Assembly (NCBI GenBank): GCA_965279705.1
Contig: OZ257257.1
Coordinates: forward strand, 3,038,001 to 3,102,000
Reading direction: 5' to 3'
Origin: Stagnimonas sp965279705
GTDB taxonomy: Bacteria > Pseudomonadota > Gammaproteobacteria > Nevskiales > Nevskiaceae
Length of the DNA: 64,000 bases
Part shown: positions 1 through 8,281 of the stretch, piece after piece
How the letters are laid out: every line of letters begins with the position of its first letter
Position numbering within the stretch: position 1 is the stretch's first letter
The notes under the pieces: generated by a model
The model's database searches: none
What the model was told of the DNA's origin: nothing
The model's input: the letters and a program-made list of their open reading frames with translations, nothing else
Made by a program: the position numbers and the translations under genes

Positions 1-1151
1 TCTTCGGCCTTGCGCACGTGCTGGCCTGCGACTAACGGCGTGCCCGCGATGAAGACGCCGTTGCTGCCGACAGGATTGTCCACGGCGAGGCCGTAGACCT
101 TGCCAACTACGAAGTCTTCGACGCCATGCGCTGGTGCGGTGTGGACGAGGCCGGTGCCGGCATCGAGCGTGACGTGCTCGCCGCAGATGATGGGCACTGT
201 GCGATCGGCGAAGGGGTGCTGCGCCTTCGCACCTTCCAGCGCTGCGCCTTTCACCACTGCCATCACATGGCCTTCGCTGCCGAGCCGCTTGCAGACGGAT
301 TCGACCAGCCCTGCTGCCAACACCAGGGTGCGCCCGGCTTGGGCGACCAGCGCGTAATCCAGCTCGGCATTGACGCTGATGGCCTGGTTGGCGGGCAGCG
401 TCCACGGCGTAGTGGTCCAGATCACGAACACCGCGCCGCTGGCATCTTCAAGGCCAAAGCGGTGTGCGAGGTCGGCAGCATCGGCGGTCGCAAAACCGAC
501 ATCAATCGCCGACGATTGCTTGTCCTGATACTCCACCTCCGCCTCGGCCAGCGAACTGCCGCAATCCAGGCACCAATGCACCGGCTTGAAGCCACGCACC
601 ACATGGCCGCGCTCGCAGATACGCGACAGCACCCGCAGCTGCTCGGCCTCATAGGCGGGCTGCATGGTGAGATAGGGCTTGTCCCAATCGGCGAGGATGC
701 CGAGGCGCTTGAAGTCGGCTTTCTGCCGCTCCACCTGCTCGCCCGCGTACTCGCGGCAGTGGGCGCGAAACTCGGCGGCCGTCAGCTTTTCGCCGACCTT
801 GCCGAACTTCTTTTCCACCATCAGCTCGATGGGCAGGCCGTGGCAATCCCAACCCGGCACGAAGGGCGCGCGCTTGCCGTTGAGGCGCTCGGCTTTCACC
901 ACGATGTCTTTCAACACCTTGTTGACGGCGTGGCCGATATGGATGTCGCCGTTGGCGTAGGGCGGGCCATCCAAAAAGTAAAAGCTCTCGTCGCGGGTGG
1001 CCCCTTCGCGTGCGGCCATCAGGCCGGCGTAGACGCCATCGGCTTCCCAACGCGCGAGCATGTCCGGCTCGCGTTTAGCGAGGTTGGCCTGCATCGCAAA
1101 CTCGGTCTGCGGCAGGTGGATGGTGTCTTTGTATTTCGAGTCTTCAGCCAC
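1..1151 (-). CDS. ileS: isoleucyl-tRNA synthetase (partial, 3' end outside window)
   Basis: Class I aminoacyl-tRNA synthetase that charges tRNA-Ile in the cytoplasm. Only the N-terminal 383 or so codons lie in the window; the gene runs off at base 1. The predicted start is GTG at 1151, giving an N-terminus VAEDSKYKDTIHLPQTEFAM, typical of proteobacterial IleS. The ATP-binding signature appears as PPYANGDIHIGHA near residues 57-69 (HIGH class). An AAGG stretch lies just upstream of the GTG. It sits 11 bp after ribF, the usual ribF-ileS order of gammaproteobacteria, so co-transcription is likely. Confidence 0.96.
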   Translation of the reverse strand, partial: MAEDSKYKDTIHLPQTEFAMQANLAKREPDMLARWEADGVYAGLMAAREGATRDESFYFLDGPPYANGDIHIGHAVNKVLKDIVVKAERLNGKRAPFVPGWDCHGLPIELMVEKKFGKVGEKLTAAEFRAHCREYAGEQVERQKADFKRLGILADWDKPYLTMQPAYEAEQLRVLSRICERGHVVRGFKPVHWCLDCGSSLAEAEVEYQDKQSSAIDVGFATADAADLAHRFGLEDASGAVFVIWTTTPWTLPANQAISVNAELDYALVAQAGRTLVLAAGLVESVCKRLGSEGHVMAVVKGAALEGAKAQHPFADRTVPIICGEHVTLDAGTGLVHTAPAHGVEDFVVGKVYGLAVDNPVGSNGVFIAGTPLVAGQHVRKAE

Positions 1152-1162
1152 AACGAACGCCC

Positions 1163-2107
1163 TTAGATGCCACGGTTGGTATTTGCAAAATAGGTTTTCA
1201 CACGGTCCGCATCGAGCTGCATCTGGCGCTTGAGCGCATCGAGCGAGGCAAAGTTTTGTTCCTCGCGCTCGAAGCGCAGGAAGTCGACATACATCTCGCG
1301 GCCGTAGAGATCGGGGTTGTCGGCAAACAGGTGCACTTCGAGCAGGCAGGGCGTGGTGCCCACAGCGGGCCGCACGCCGAGGCTGGCCACACCGGCGCAG
1401 CCGTCGAACAGGCCAGGCACGGTGGCGCGCACGGCGTAGACGCCAAAGGGCAGCGGCGGCAGGCGGCGCATGGGCAGGTTGGCGGTGGGCATGCCCAGTT
1501 CGCGCGCGAGCTTCTTGCCGTGGCACACGCGGCCGCTGATGCGGAAGCGACGACCGAGCAGGCGGCGCGCAGGTTCCAGCTCTGCCTTGGAGAGTGCCGC
1601 GCGCAGCGCGGTGGATGAGCAACGCACATCGTCGGTGATGAGCGTCGGCGCTTGCACCAGGCGATAGCCCGAGGTGGCGGCCTGCTGTTGCAGCAGCGAG
1701 AAGTCGCCCTTGCGCCCTGCGCCAAAACGAAAGTCATCGCCGATGACCAGCACCTTGGCACCGAGATCGCGCACGATCACATCGCTGATGAATGCTTCGG
1801 CCGAGCAGGCGGCGAGCCGTGCATCGAAGCGCGCGATGACGACGCGCTGCACGCCCTGGGCGGCGAGGGCGGCGAGCTTGTCGCGTAGGGTCAGCACCCG
1901 GCGCGGTGCCTGAGCTGGCGCAAAGTATTCGCGCGGGGTCGGCTCGAAGGTGAGTACCGTCGCGGGCAGGCCGGTTTCGGCACTGTGCTGGCGCAGCTGG
2001 GCCAGCAGCGCCTGATGCCCCAGATGCACGCCGTCGTAGTTGCCGATGGACAGCACACAGCCGCGCGAAGCATCACGCAGGTTGTGCAGGCCACGGATCA
2101 GCTGCAT
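1163..2107 (-). CDS. ribF: bifunctional riboflavin kinase / FAD synthetase
   Basis: Makes FMN and FAD from riboflavin. The 314-residue length fits RibF (about 310). The N-terminal adenylyltransferase domain shows SIGNYDGVHLGHQALL (nucleotide-binding GxFDGxHxGH type) and VIGDDFRFGAGRKGDF. The C-terminal riboflavin kinase domain contains GRVCHGKKLARELGMPTANL. I chose ATG 2107 (MQLIRGL) because the longer open frame upstream has no RibF-like residues and would run into murJ. It lies between murJ and ileS on the same strand with short gaps, so it is probably part of a murJ-ribF-ileS transcript. Confidence 0.95.
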   Translation of the reverse strand: MQLIRGLHNLRDASRGCVLSIGNYDGVHLGHQALLAQLRQHSAETGLPATVLTFEPTPREYFAPAQAPRRVLTLRDKLAALAAQGVQRVVIARFDARLAACSAEAFISDVIVRDLGAKVLVIGDDFRFGAGRKGDFSLLQQQAATSGYRLVQAPTLITDDVRCSSTALRAALSKAELEPARRLLGRRFRISGRVCHGKKLARELGMPTANLPMRRLPPLPFGVYAVRATVPGLFDGCAGVASLGVRPAVGTTPCLLEVHLFADNPDLYGREMYVDFLRFEREEQNFASLDALKRQMQLDADRVKTYFANTNRGI

Positions 2108-2163
2108 GGAGGCGATGACATCACTGAATAAAAGGGCCGCAGAGTATAGAGGCTGGCGGGCCG

Positions 2164-3756
2164 CTAACCTCGTTGTGGCTTGAGATCGCCTGGCCGTACG
2201 CCGAGCGCGACCAGCACGCCGAAGTAGGCAGCGATGGCGGCCGCAATCAGCACGGCCAGTCGCCCGCCGCGTGCCAACGGGCCGAGCGCCAGCCAGTCTG
2301 CAATCGGCACATGGAACAGCGCGATCACCACCGACATGGCCAGCGTTGCGAGCGTGACCTTCAGCGCGAACCGCCCCCAACCCGCGCCCGGCACGTAGAT
2401 GCGGTCGCGCTTCAGCCGCCGGAACAGCAGGCCGGCATTGACCCAGGCCGTAAGCGAAGTCGAGATGGCGAGGCCCACATGCGCGCCCTCAAGCCCCACA
2501 GCGCGATGCACGGCGAACAAGCCGAGGCTGAAGGCCATGCCGACGACGAGACCGATGATGGCGTAGCGCACCGGCAGCTTGGTCTCCTGCCGCGCGTAGA
2601 AGCCCGGCACCAGCACCTTGACCAGCGAGAAGCCCATGAAACCCGCGCCATAGGCCCACAGCGCCCAGGTGGTCATCTCGACATCGTGAGCGCCGAAACG
2701 GCCGTGGCCATAGACCGCCGCCACCAGCGGCGCGGCCGCCAACACCATGCCGAAGGCGGCGGGCAGACCGATGATGAGGATGGCGCGCAGGGCCCAATCC
2801 AGCGTGGCGGAAAACTTCCGCGTATCGGCCAACGCGTGCTGGGCGGCGAGCGCCGGCAATATCGCGGTGCCGACGGCGATGCTGAAGATGCCGAGCGGGA
2901 ACTCCATCAGACGGTTGGCGTAGTAGAGCCAGCTCACCGAGCCATCGCCAAAGTGCGTCGAAAGATTGCTGTTGAGCAGCAGGCTGATCTGCGCGATGGA
3001 CGAGCCGATCAGCACCGGCACCATGAGTTTGAGGATGCGCCGCACGCGGCCATCGCCCCAGGCCCAGCGCGGGCGAGGTAGTAGCCTGAGCTTGGCCAGC
3101 GCCGGCAGCTGCACCACAAATTGCAGCACGCCGGCGACGAACACGGCATACGCCAGCACGTGCACGCCGCCATCGCCGATGAAGGCGGAGGCAATCAGGC
3201 ACAGATTCAAGATCACCGGCGTGAATGCCGGCAGCGCGAACTGCCCGTAGGCATTGAGAATGCCGCCCGCCATCGAGGTGAGCGAGATAAACATGAGGTA
3301 GGGGAAGGTCCAGCGCAGCAGTTCGGCGGCCAGCTCGGCCTTGCCGGCGTCGCTGGCAAAGCCCGACGCGAACATCCACACCAGCACCGGTGCGGCAAGG
3401 CAGCCCAGCAGCGTGATGAGCGACAGCACGCCGCCGAGCGTGCCCATCACCACCGCCACCATCTCGCGTGAGGCCTCGTGGCCCTGCTGGGTTTTGGTCT
3501 CGGTGAACACCGGCACGAAGGCCTGACTGAACGCGCCCTCGGCAAACATGCGGCGGCCAAAGTTGGGGATTTGCAGCGCGACGAGGAAGGTATCCATCGC
3601 TGCGCCGGCACCAAAGGCAGTGGCGAGCATGATCTCGCGCACGAAGCCGAGCACCCGCGACAGCAGCGTCATGCCGCCGACGATGCTGGTGGAGCGATTC
3701 AGGGACGGGCCCTGGTTGGCGGGTGGCGATGCGGGGCTTGGGGCGGAATCAGTCAT
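2164..3756 (-). CDS. murJ: lipid II flippase MurJ (MviN)
   Basis: Inner-membrane MOP-superfamily flippase moving lipid II across the membrane for peptidoglycan synthesis. The 530 residues match the family, with about 14 hydrophobic segments. The N-terminal signature STSIVGGMTLLSRVLGFVRE is followed by FGAGAAMDTFLVALQIPNFG and RRMFAEGAFSQAFVPVF, all diagnostic of MurJ. The first 18 residues form a Pro/Ser-rich cytoplasmic tail that is longer than in E. coli. It is divergent from rpsT, as in many gammaproteobacteria, and followed by ribF after 56 bp. Confidence 0.96.
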   Translation of the reverse strand: MTDSAPSPASPPANQGPSLNRSTSIVGGMTLLSRVLGFVREIMLATAFGAGAAMDTFLVALQIPNFGRRMFAEGAFSQAFVPVFTETKTQQGHEASREMVAVVMGTLGGVLSLITLLGCLAAPVLVWMFASGFASDAGKAELAAELLRWTFPYLMFISLTSMAGGILNAYGQFALPAFTPVILNLCLIASAFIGDGGVHVLAYAVFVAGVLQFVVQLPALAKLRLLPRPRWAWGDGRVRRILKLMVPVLIGSSIAQISLLLNSNLSTHFGDGSVSWLYYANRLMEFPLGIFSIAVGTAILPALAAQHALADTRKFSATLDWALRAILIIGLPAAFGMVLAAAPLVAAVYGHGRFGAHDVEMTTWALWAYGAGFMGFSLVKVLVPGFYARQETKLPVRYAIIGLVVGMAFSLGLFAVHRAVGLEGAHVGLAISTSLTAWVNAGLLFRRLKRDRIYVPGAGWGRFALKVTLATLAMSVVIALFHVPIADWLALGPLARGGRLAVLIAAAIAAYFGVLVALGVRPGDLKPQRG

Positions 3757-3784
3757 TGACAGGTCAATGGACGACGACCATACT
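3756..3784 (+). promoter_or_regulatory. sigma70-type promoter of rpsT
   Basis: A perfect -35 box TTGACA (3756-3761) is followed after 17 bp by CATACT (3779-3784), a 4/6 match to the -10 consensus. It points at rpsT, whose start is about 70 bp downstream. The -35 overlaps the murJ start codon on the other strand. Assignment is by motif only. Confidence 0.5.
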
Positions 3785-3854
3785 TCGCGCCCTTTTTTGC
3801 CATCTTACCGTGTGTGTCGCATTTGCGGCTCACCAGTCTCACTGGAGTTACCCC

Positions 3855-4118
3855 TTGGCCAATATTGCATCTGCCAAAAAGCGCGCCCGTCAGGCCGTCA
3901 AGAGCCGCGAGCAGAACACCGCCCAGCGTTCGATGGTCCGCACCACGATCAAGAAAGTCGTGAAGGCTGTTGAAGCCAAGAACAAGCCCGAAGCCATCGC
4001 CGCCTACGCCGCCATGGTGCCGGTGATCGACCGCTACGCCGACCGCGGCCTAATCCACAAGAACAAGGCTGCACGCCATAAGAGCCGCTTGACGGCCCAT
4101 ATCGCAGCTATGGCCTAA
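3855..4118 (+). CDS. rpsT: 30S ribosomal protein S20
   Basis: Small-subunit ribosomal protein S20, 87 residues as in E. coli. The protein begins (L/M)ANIASAKKRARQAVKSREQN and is rich in Lys/Arg, typical of S20. The start is TTG at 3855 with a GGAG Shine-Dalgarno 7 bp upstream; rpsT of E. coli also uses UUG, which is thought to help its autoregulation. It is a monocistronic unit: its own promoter upstream, divergent from murJ, and a strong intrinsic terminator 17 bp after the stop codon. Confidence 0.97.
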   Translation: MANIASAKKRARQAVKSREQNTAQRSMVRTTIKKVVKAVEAKNKPEAIAAYAAMVPVIDRYADRGLIHKNKAARHKSRLTAHIAAMA

Positions 4119-4134
4119 CCGCCACGTTGTAATT

Positions 4135-4161
4135 AAAAAGCCGACGCAAGTCGGCTTTTTT
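4135..4161 (+). terminator. intrinsic terminator after rpsT (bidirectional)
   Basis: Stem AAAAAGCCGAC / GTCGGCTTTTTT with a GCAA loop. The T-run follows on the + strand and an A-run precedes, so it can also end minus-strand transcripts. It separates rpsT from convergent proB. Confidence 0.9.
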
Positions 4162-4168
4162 GTGGGCG

Positions 4169-5290
4169 CTAAACCACCACCAGATTGTCGCGGTGGACCA
4201 GTTCGGCATCACCCGTGTAACCAATACGCGCCACGATCTCATCGCTCTTGGCACCGAGCAGTCGCAGCGCATCGGCAGCGGAATAATTGCTCAAGCCGCG
4301 GGCTATTTCGAGCCCATCAGGATCGAAACAGGCCACCAGATCGCCGCGCTGAAAATCGCCTTCGACGTGCTTCACGCCGACCGGCAGCAGGCTGCGTCCC
4401 TGCTGTTTCAGCACGCGCGCCGCACCGGCATCGAGATGCAACTTGCCGCGCACCTGCATCTGCCCGGCGATCCAGCGCTTGCGCGCGGCCATTGGCGTGC
4501 TCGCGGCTTTCAGTAGCGTGCCAATCGGCTCGCCGCGGGCGATGGTGAGCAGCGCGTCGGGCGTGCGGCCGTGGGCGATCACCGTCGCCGCACCGGAGCG
4601 CGCCGCGGTGTATGCCGCATTGAGTTTGGTGCGCATGCCACCGCGTCCCAGCGCGCCCTTGCTGTCGCCGGCCATATTCACCAATGCAGGGTCGGCAAGA
4701 TCTGCTTCGCCAACCAATTTCGCTTCCGGGTTGCTGCGCGGATCGCTGTCGAACAGGCCCTCCTGATCGGTGAGGATCACCAGCAGATCGGCTTCGATCA
4801 GATTGACCGTCAGCGCGCCCAGCGTGTCGTTATCGCCCAGGCGAATCTCGTCAGTGGCGACGGTATCGTTCTCGTTGACGACCGGCACCACGCCGAAATC
4901 CAGCAGCGTGTTGAAAGTGCCGCGCGCATTGAGATAGCGACCACGGTCGGCGACGTCGTCATGCGTCAGCAGCACCTGTGCAGCGCGCAGCCCGTGCTTC
5001 TCGAACTCGGCTTCGTAGGCGCGCACGAGGCCCATCTGACCAACAGCGGCGGCGGCCTGCAAACCATGCAAAGTATCGGGGCGGGTCTTCAGCCCCAGTC
5101 GTGCCATGCCTTCAGCCACGGCACCCGACGACACCAGCACCACCTGCTTGCCCTGCTGGCGCAGTGCTGCGATCTGCGCGCACCAGTCGGCAATGGCGAC
5201 GCGATCCAGCCCCAGCCCCTTGGCCGTGACCAGCGAGCTGCCAACCTTGATGACCCAGCGTTTGGTTTTAGGGAGTGCTTGACGGTTCAT
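4169..5290 (-). CDS. proB: glutamate 5-kinase
   Basis: First step of proline synthesis: ATP-dependent phosphorylation of glutamate. The 373 residues cover an amino-acid kinase domain (IKVGSSLVT near residue 13, LVSSGAVAEGMARLG, VNENDTVA, GDNDTLGALTVN) and a C-terminal PUA domain from about residue 280. Start ATG 5290 (MNRQALPKTKRW) was chosen; a further in-frame ATG at 5329 would lie deeper inside obgE and adds non-conserved residues. The start overlaps the end of obgE by 23 bp in another frame, so the two are translationally linked. The order rplU-rpmA-obgE-proB is common in gammaproteobacteria. Confidence 0.95.
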   Translation of the reverse strand: MNRQALPKTKRWVIKVGSSLVTAKGLGLDRVAIADWCAQIAALRQQGKQVVLVSSGAVAEGMARLGLKTRPDTLHGLQAAAAVGQMGLVRAYEAEFEKHGLRAAQVLLTHDDVADRGRYLNARGTFNTLLDFGVVPVVNENDTVATDEIRLGDNDTLGALTVNLIEADLLVILTDQEGLFDSDPRSNPEAKLVGEADLADPALVNMAGDSKGALGRGGMRTKLNAAYTAARSGAATVIAHGRTPDALLTIARGEPIGTLLKAASTPMAARKRWIAGQMQVRGKLHLDAGAARVLKQQGRSLLPVGVKHVEGDFQRGDLVACFDPDGLEIARGLSNYSAADALRLLGAKSDEIVARIGYTGDAELVHRDNLVVV

Positions 5291-6326
5291 CGTCTGCAAA
5301 AGTGTCGATGTGTTTGGGACGGTGCGCATCCACCCACTGCATGGCCTGTTCGCACAGCTCCTCGACGCCCTTGCGGGTGACGGCGGAGATAACGAAATGG
5401 CGGCCCTTGAACCGCAGGCGCTTGAGCGATTTCTTCACCAGCTCGTCCATCGCTTCGGGCGTCAGGGTGTCGCATTTGTTGAACACCAGCCATTGCTCGC
5501 GGCTGGAGACTTCATCGCTGAACTCGGCGAGCTCGGCGCGGATGGTCTTGATCTGCGCCACGATGTCTTCGCCGCCCGGCGGATTGACGTCGATCATGTG
5601 CAGCAGCAGGTTCGTACGCTGCAAATGCTTGAGAAAGCGATGGCCCAGGCCCGCGCCGCTCGCCGCACCTTCGATGAGGCCGGGGATATCCATCATCACG
5701 AAGCTGCGGCCCAGGCCGCAGCTCACCACACCGGGCTGCGGATAAAGCGTGGTGAAGGGATAGTCCGCAATCTTCGGACGCGCGGCAGAAGCCGAGGCCA
5801 GCAGCGTGGATTTGCCCGCATTGGGCAGGCCGAGCAGTCCGACGTCGCCCATCAGCGAGAGTTCGAGTGCCAACTCGCGCTGCTCACCTGCCGAACCCGA
5901 TGTGGACTGATACGGCGAGCGGTTGATGGAGGATTTGAAGCGGCGGTTGCCGAGGCCATGAAACCCGCCTTGCGCCAGCTTCACTTTTTCGCCGACACGG
6001 GTCAGCTCGCCGATCACTTCATTGGTATCCAGATCGACGATACGGGTGCCCAGCGGCATCTTGATGGTGACGTCTTCGCCACCCCGGCCGGTGCATTCAG
6101 CACCCATGCCCTTGTCACCGTGCGGCGCTTTGAAGCGCATGGTGAAACGAAAATCCGCGAGAGTGTTGAGGTTGATATCGGCAACGGCATAAATGCTGCC
6201 GCCATCACCGCCATCGCCGCCATCGGGGCCCCCAAAAGGAATGGCCTTTTCGCGGCGGAAACTCACACAACCACCGCCTCCGTCGCCTGCGGCAACGTGG
6301 ATAACAGCTTCATCGACGAACTTCAT
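5268..6326 (-). CDS. obgE: Obg family GTPase (ribosome assembly)
   Basis: GTPase acting in 50S subunit maturation and stress control. The 352 residues show the glycine-rich Obg fold at the N-terminus (VHVAAGDGGGGCVSFRREK-like, then GGPDGGDGGDGG) and a G domain with GLPNAGKSTLL (P-loop, about residue 166), DIPGLIEGA (G3) and FNKCD (G4). ATG 6326 (MKFVDEAV) is preceded by GAGG. An intrinsic terminator lies between it and rpmA, so expression depends on read-through or its own promoter. The C-terminus ends with an acidic tail. Confidence 0.96.
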   Translation of the reverse strand: MKFVDEAVIHVAAGDGGGGCVSFRREKAIPFGGPDGGDGGDGGSIYAVADINLNTLADFRFTMRFKAPHGDKGMGAECTGRGGEDVTIKMPLGTRIVDLDTNEVIGELTRVGEKVKLAQGGFHGLGNRRFKSSINRSPYQSTSGSAGEQRELALELSLMGDVGLLGLPNAGKSTLLASASAARPKIADYPFTTLYPQPGVVSCGLGRSFVMMDIPGLIEGAASGAGLGHRFLKHLQRTNLLLHMIDVNPPGGEDIVAQIKTIRAELAEFSDEVSSREQWLVFNKCDTLTPEAMDELVKKSLKRLRFKGRHFVISAVTRKGVEELCEQAMQWVDAHRPKHIDTFADDEPSSTP

Positions 6327-6371
6327 GTTGCAACCTCGGTCACGCTTGAAAATACTTAAAGCAAAAGATAC

Positions 6372-6398
6372 AAAAAAGCCCCGTCTTGCGGGGCTTTT
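6372..6398 (-). terminator. intrinsic terminator after rpmA
   Basis: Stem AAAAGCCCCG / CGGGGCTTTT with a 5-nt loop and a further T-run on the minus strand. It lies between the rpmA stop codon and the obgE start and would partly uncouple the ribosomal genes from obgE-proB. Confidence 0.85.
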
Positions 6399-6417
6399 CA
6401 GCACATCCGTCCGGCAA

Positions 6418-6675
6418 TTACGCCGCGACGATGTCGATGTGCATGCGACCCTTGATGCCGCGGGTCTTGAACGCGACCTTGCCATCGCTGAGCGCGAACA
6501 AGGTGTGATCCTTGCCCATGCCGACGTTGATGCCGGGCTTGAACTCGGTGCCGCGCTGGCGAACGATGATGTTGCCGGCGATGACCGACTCGCCACCGAA
6601 CTTCTTCACGCCGAGGCGCTTCGATTCGGAATCGCGACCGTTGCGGGTTGAGCCTGCTGCTTTTTTATGTGCCAT
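6418..6675 (-). CDS. rpmA: 50S ribosomal protein L27
   Basis: Large-subunit protein L27, 85 residues as in E. coli. It begins MAHKKAAGSTRNGRDSESKR, the conserved N-terminal tail that reaches toward the peptidyl transferase centre, and contains RQRGTEFKPGINVGMGKDHT. There is no cleavable N-terminal extension of the Firmicutes type. It is 27 bp downstream of rplU and shares its promoter. Confidence 0.98.
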   Translation of the reverse strand: MAHKKAAGSTRNGRDSESKRLGVKKFGGESVIAGNIIVRQRGTEFKPGINVGMGKDHTLFALSDGKVAFKTRGIKGRMHIDIVAA

Positions 6676-6702
6676 GACTTAGCTCCTGAAAGTGCCAACG
6701 CC

Positions 6703-7017
6703 TTAAGCGCCGACAATCTCCGTGATTTTCACCGCCGTGAAGTTCTGGCGATGACCTTGTTCTTTGTGGTAGTGCTTGCGGCGGCGGTGCTTGATGATGC
6801 GGATCTTGTCGCCGCGGCCGTGTTTGATGACCTCGGCCTTGACCGAAGCGCCGGTGACGAACGGCGCGCCAATCTGGATGGCCTCACCTTCGCCGACCAT
6901 CAGCACTTCATCAAAGGAGATGGTGGTGCCGACTTCGCCCACGAGGCTTTCGACTTTGAGTTCTGCGCCCGAGGCGACGCGGTACTGCTTGCCCCCGGTT
7001 TTGATGACGGCGTACAT
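6703..7017 (-). CDS. rplU: 50S ribosomal protein L21
   Basis: Large-subunit protein L21, 104 residues. It begins MYAVIKTGGKQYRVASG and contains the C-terminal basic signature KHRRRKHYHKEQGHRQNFT, both diagnostic. It is the first gene of the rplU-rpmA unit, with a near-consensus promoter about 60 bp upstream and a GGAG Shine-Dalgarno before the ATG. Confidence 0.98.
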   Translation of the reverse strand: MYAVIKTGGKQYRVASGAELKVESLVGEVGTTISFDEVLMVGEGEAIQIGAPFVTGASVKAEVIKHGRGDKIRIIKHRRRKHYHKEQGHRQNFTAVKITEIVGA

Positions 7018-7076
7018 CGTGTTTCTCCGTGACGAAGCCCCAACACGAACGAACGGGCTTGGGCGAAAGGACGCGG

Positions 7077-7105
7077 ATTTTAGTGACCCGCTTGATCTAA
7101 GTCAA
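7077..7105 (-). promoter_or_regulatory. sigma70 promoter of rplU-rpmA
   Basis: On the minus strand TTGACT (7105-7100) is followed by exactly 17 bp and TAAAAT (7082-7077), each 5/6 to consensus. It lies 60 bp before the rplU start, with a G-rich leader between. This is the best promoter match in the window. Confidence 0.8.
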
Positions 7106-7116
7106 CGCATACCCAA

Positions 7117-7136
7117 AAGCCCGCATTGACGGGCTT
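7117..7136. other. hairpin between the rplU promoter and ispB
   Basis: Perfect 7-bp inverted repeat AAGCCCG / CGGGCTT with a 6-nt loop. On the minus strand it is followed by TTTTGG, a weak T-run, so it could stop antisense transcription from the ispB side or be a remnant. Function unknown. Confidence 0.4.
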
Positions 7137-7183
7137 GGCAAGCGCCCAATAGCATCCGCGCCTGTTTACGAGTGCCGCATCGC

Positions 7184-8164
7184 ATGAACCTGAAAACCTT
7201 GTTGGCTCCGATTGCGGACGACCTCTCGTCGGTGAACCAAGTCATTCGCGACCGCCTTGCCTCGCGGGTGCCACTTATCAACGATATTTCAGGCCACATC
7301 ATCCACGCGGGCGGCAAGCGCTTGCGCCCAGCAACTGCACTGCTGGCAGCGGGTGCTGCAGGCAAGCTCGACGCCAATGGCCACATTCTGGCGGCCGTCA
7401 TCGAGTTCATCCACACCGCAACGCTGCTGCACGATGACGTGGTTGACCACACTAACCTGCGCCGCGGTCGCATTACCGCCAATGCGCAGTGGAGTGATTC
7501 CGCCGCCGTGCTTTCGGGTGACTTTCTCTACTCGCGCGCCTTTCAGATGATGGTTGAGGTCGGCGACATGCGCGTGATGCAGGTGATGGCCGACACCACC
7601 AATGCCATTGCTGAAGGCGAAGTGTTGCAGCTGCTCAACGCGCGCGACCCGGCGGTGGATGAAGCACGTTACTTCAAGGTCATCGAGCTGAAGACCGCCG
7701 TTTTGTTCCGCGCGGCGGCATCACTTGGCGCGCTCGCTGCACAAGCCAGCCATGCGCAGGTTGCTGCGCTGGCTACCTACGGTCTTGAGCTGGGCATGGC
7801 TTATCAATTGGCCGACGACATCATCGACTTCACCGGCGACCCGGCCGAGAGCGGCAAGGCGGTGGGCAATGATCTGGTTGAAGGTAAACCGACGCTGCCA
7901 TTGATCCATGCCCTCAAGCACTGCGATGCAGCCACAGCCGACACCATCCGCACGGTCATCAAGACCGGCGAGCTGGGCAACTTCGACGCCACACTCAATA
8001 AAGTGCGTGCCGCGATTGATTCGACAGGGGCCATCCCCTACACTCTCGCGCTCGCTGAACGGCACTCTGCCCAGGCGAAAGCGTCCCTTGGCGATCTTCC
8101 CGACTCGCATTACAAGACGGCGCTGCTGGCACTCGCTGACTTCACCGTCGCCCGCCAGTTTTGA
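7184..8164 (+). CDS. ispB: octaprenyl / polyprenyl diphosphate synthase
   Basis: Trans-prenyltransferase that builds the isoprenoid side chain of ubiquinone or menaquinone from FPP and IPP. The 326 residues contain both aspartate-rich motifs: LLHDDVVD (FARM) around residue 80 and QLADDIIDF (SARM) around residue 207, plus GGKRLRP and KTA. Start ATG 7184 (MNLKTLL) was chosen over GTG 7172, which adds only MPHR. It is divergent from rplU-rpmA, the standard gammaproteobacterial neighbourhood. Confidence 0.95.
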   Translation: MNLKTLLAPIADDLSSVNQVIRDRLASRVPLINDISGHIIHAGGKRLRPATALLAAGAAGKLDANGHILAAVIEFIHTATLLHDDVVDHTNLRRGRITANAQWSDSAAVLSGDFLYSRAFQMMVEVGDMRVMQVMADTTNAIAEGEVLQLLNARDPAVDEARYFKVIELKTAVLFRAAASLGALAAQASHAQVAALATYGLELGMAYQLADDIIDFTGDPAESGKAVGNDLVEGKPTLPLIHALKHCDAATADTIRTVIKTGELGNFDATLNKVRAAIDSTGAIPYTLALAERHSAQAKASLGDLPDSHYKTALLALADFTVARQF

Positions 8165-8177
8165 ACAATCAACACAT

Positions 8178-8254
8178 CGGGGCGTAGCTCAGCTTGGTAG
8201 AGCGCTTGCTTCGGGAGCAAGAGGTCGCAGGTTCGAATCCTGTCGCCCCGACCA
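8178..8254 (+). tRNA. tRNA-Pro (anticodon CGG)
   Basis: A complete 77-nt cloverleaf. Acceptor CGGGGCG pairs with CGCCCCG, with discriminator A and an encoded CCA at 8252-8254. The anticodon stem CTTGC / GCAAG encloses loop TTCGGGA, giving anticodon CGG with G37, as expected for proline. The T arm contains GGTTCGAATCC. It follows ispB by 13 bp. Confidence 0.96.
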
Positions 8255-8281
8255 ATCCTTAAGATTGGTCTGGAATACGGG

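Noticed and set aside
126..1166. + strand open frame of 346 codons at the window start
   Set aside because: Antisense to ileS, whose HIGH motif region is clearly coding on the minus strand.
7126..7160. Promoter for ispB starting with TTGACG
   Set aside because: The -35-like box lies within a hairpin and no acceptable -10 box is found 16-18 bp downstream.
8178..8254. tRNA-Pro as an attachment site of an integrated element
   Set aside because: No integrase gene and no direct repeat of the tRNA 3' end was noticed downstream within the window.
8251..8270. Inverted repeat ACCAATC / GATTGGT just after tRNA-Pro, as a terminator
   Set aside because: No T-run follows and the left arm includes the CCA end of the tRNA; it may be chance.
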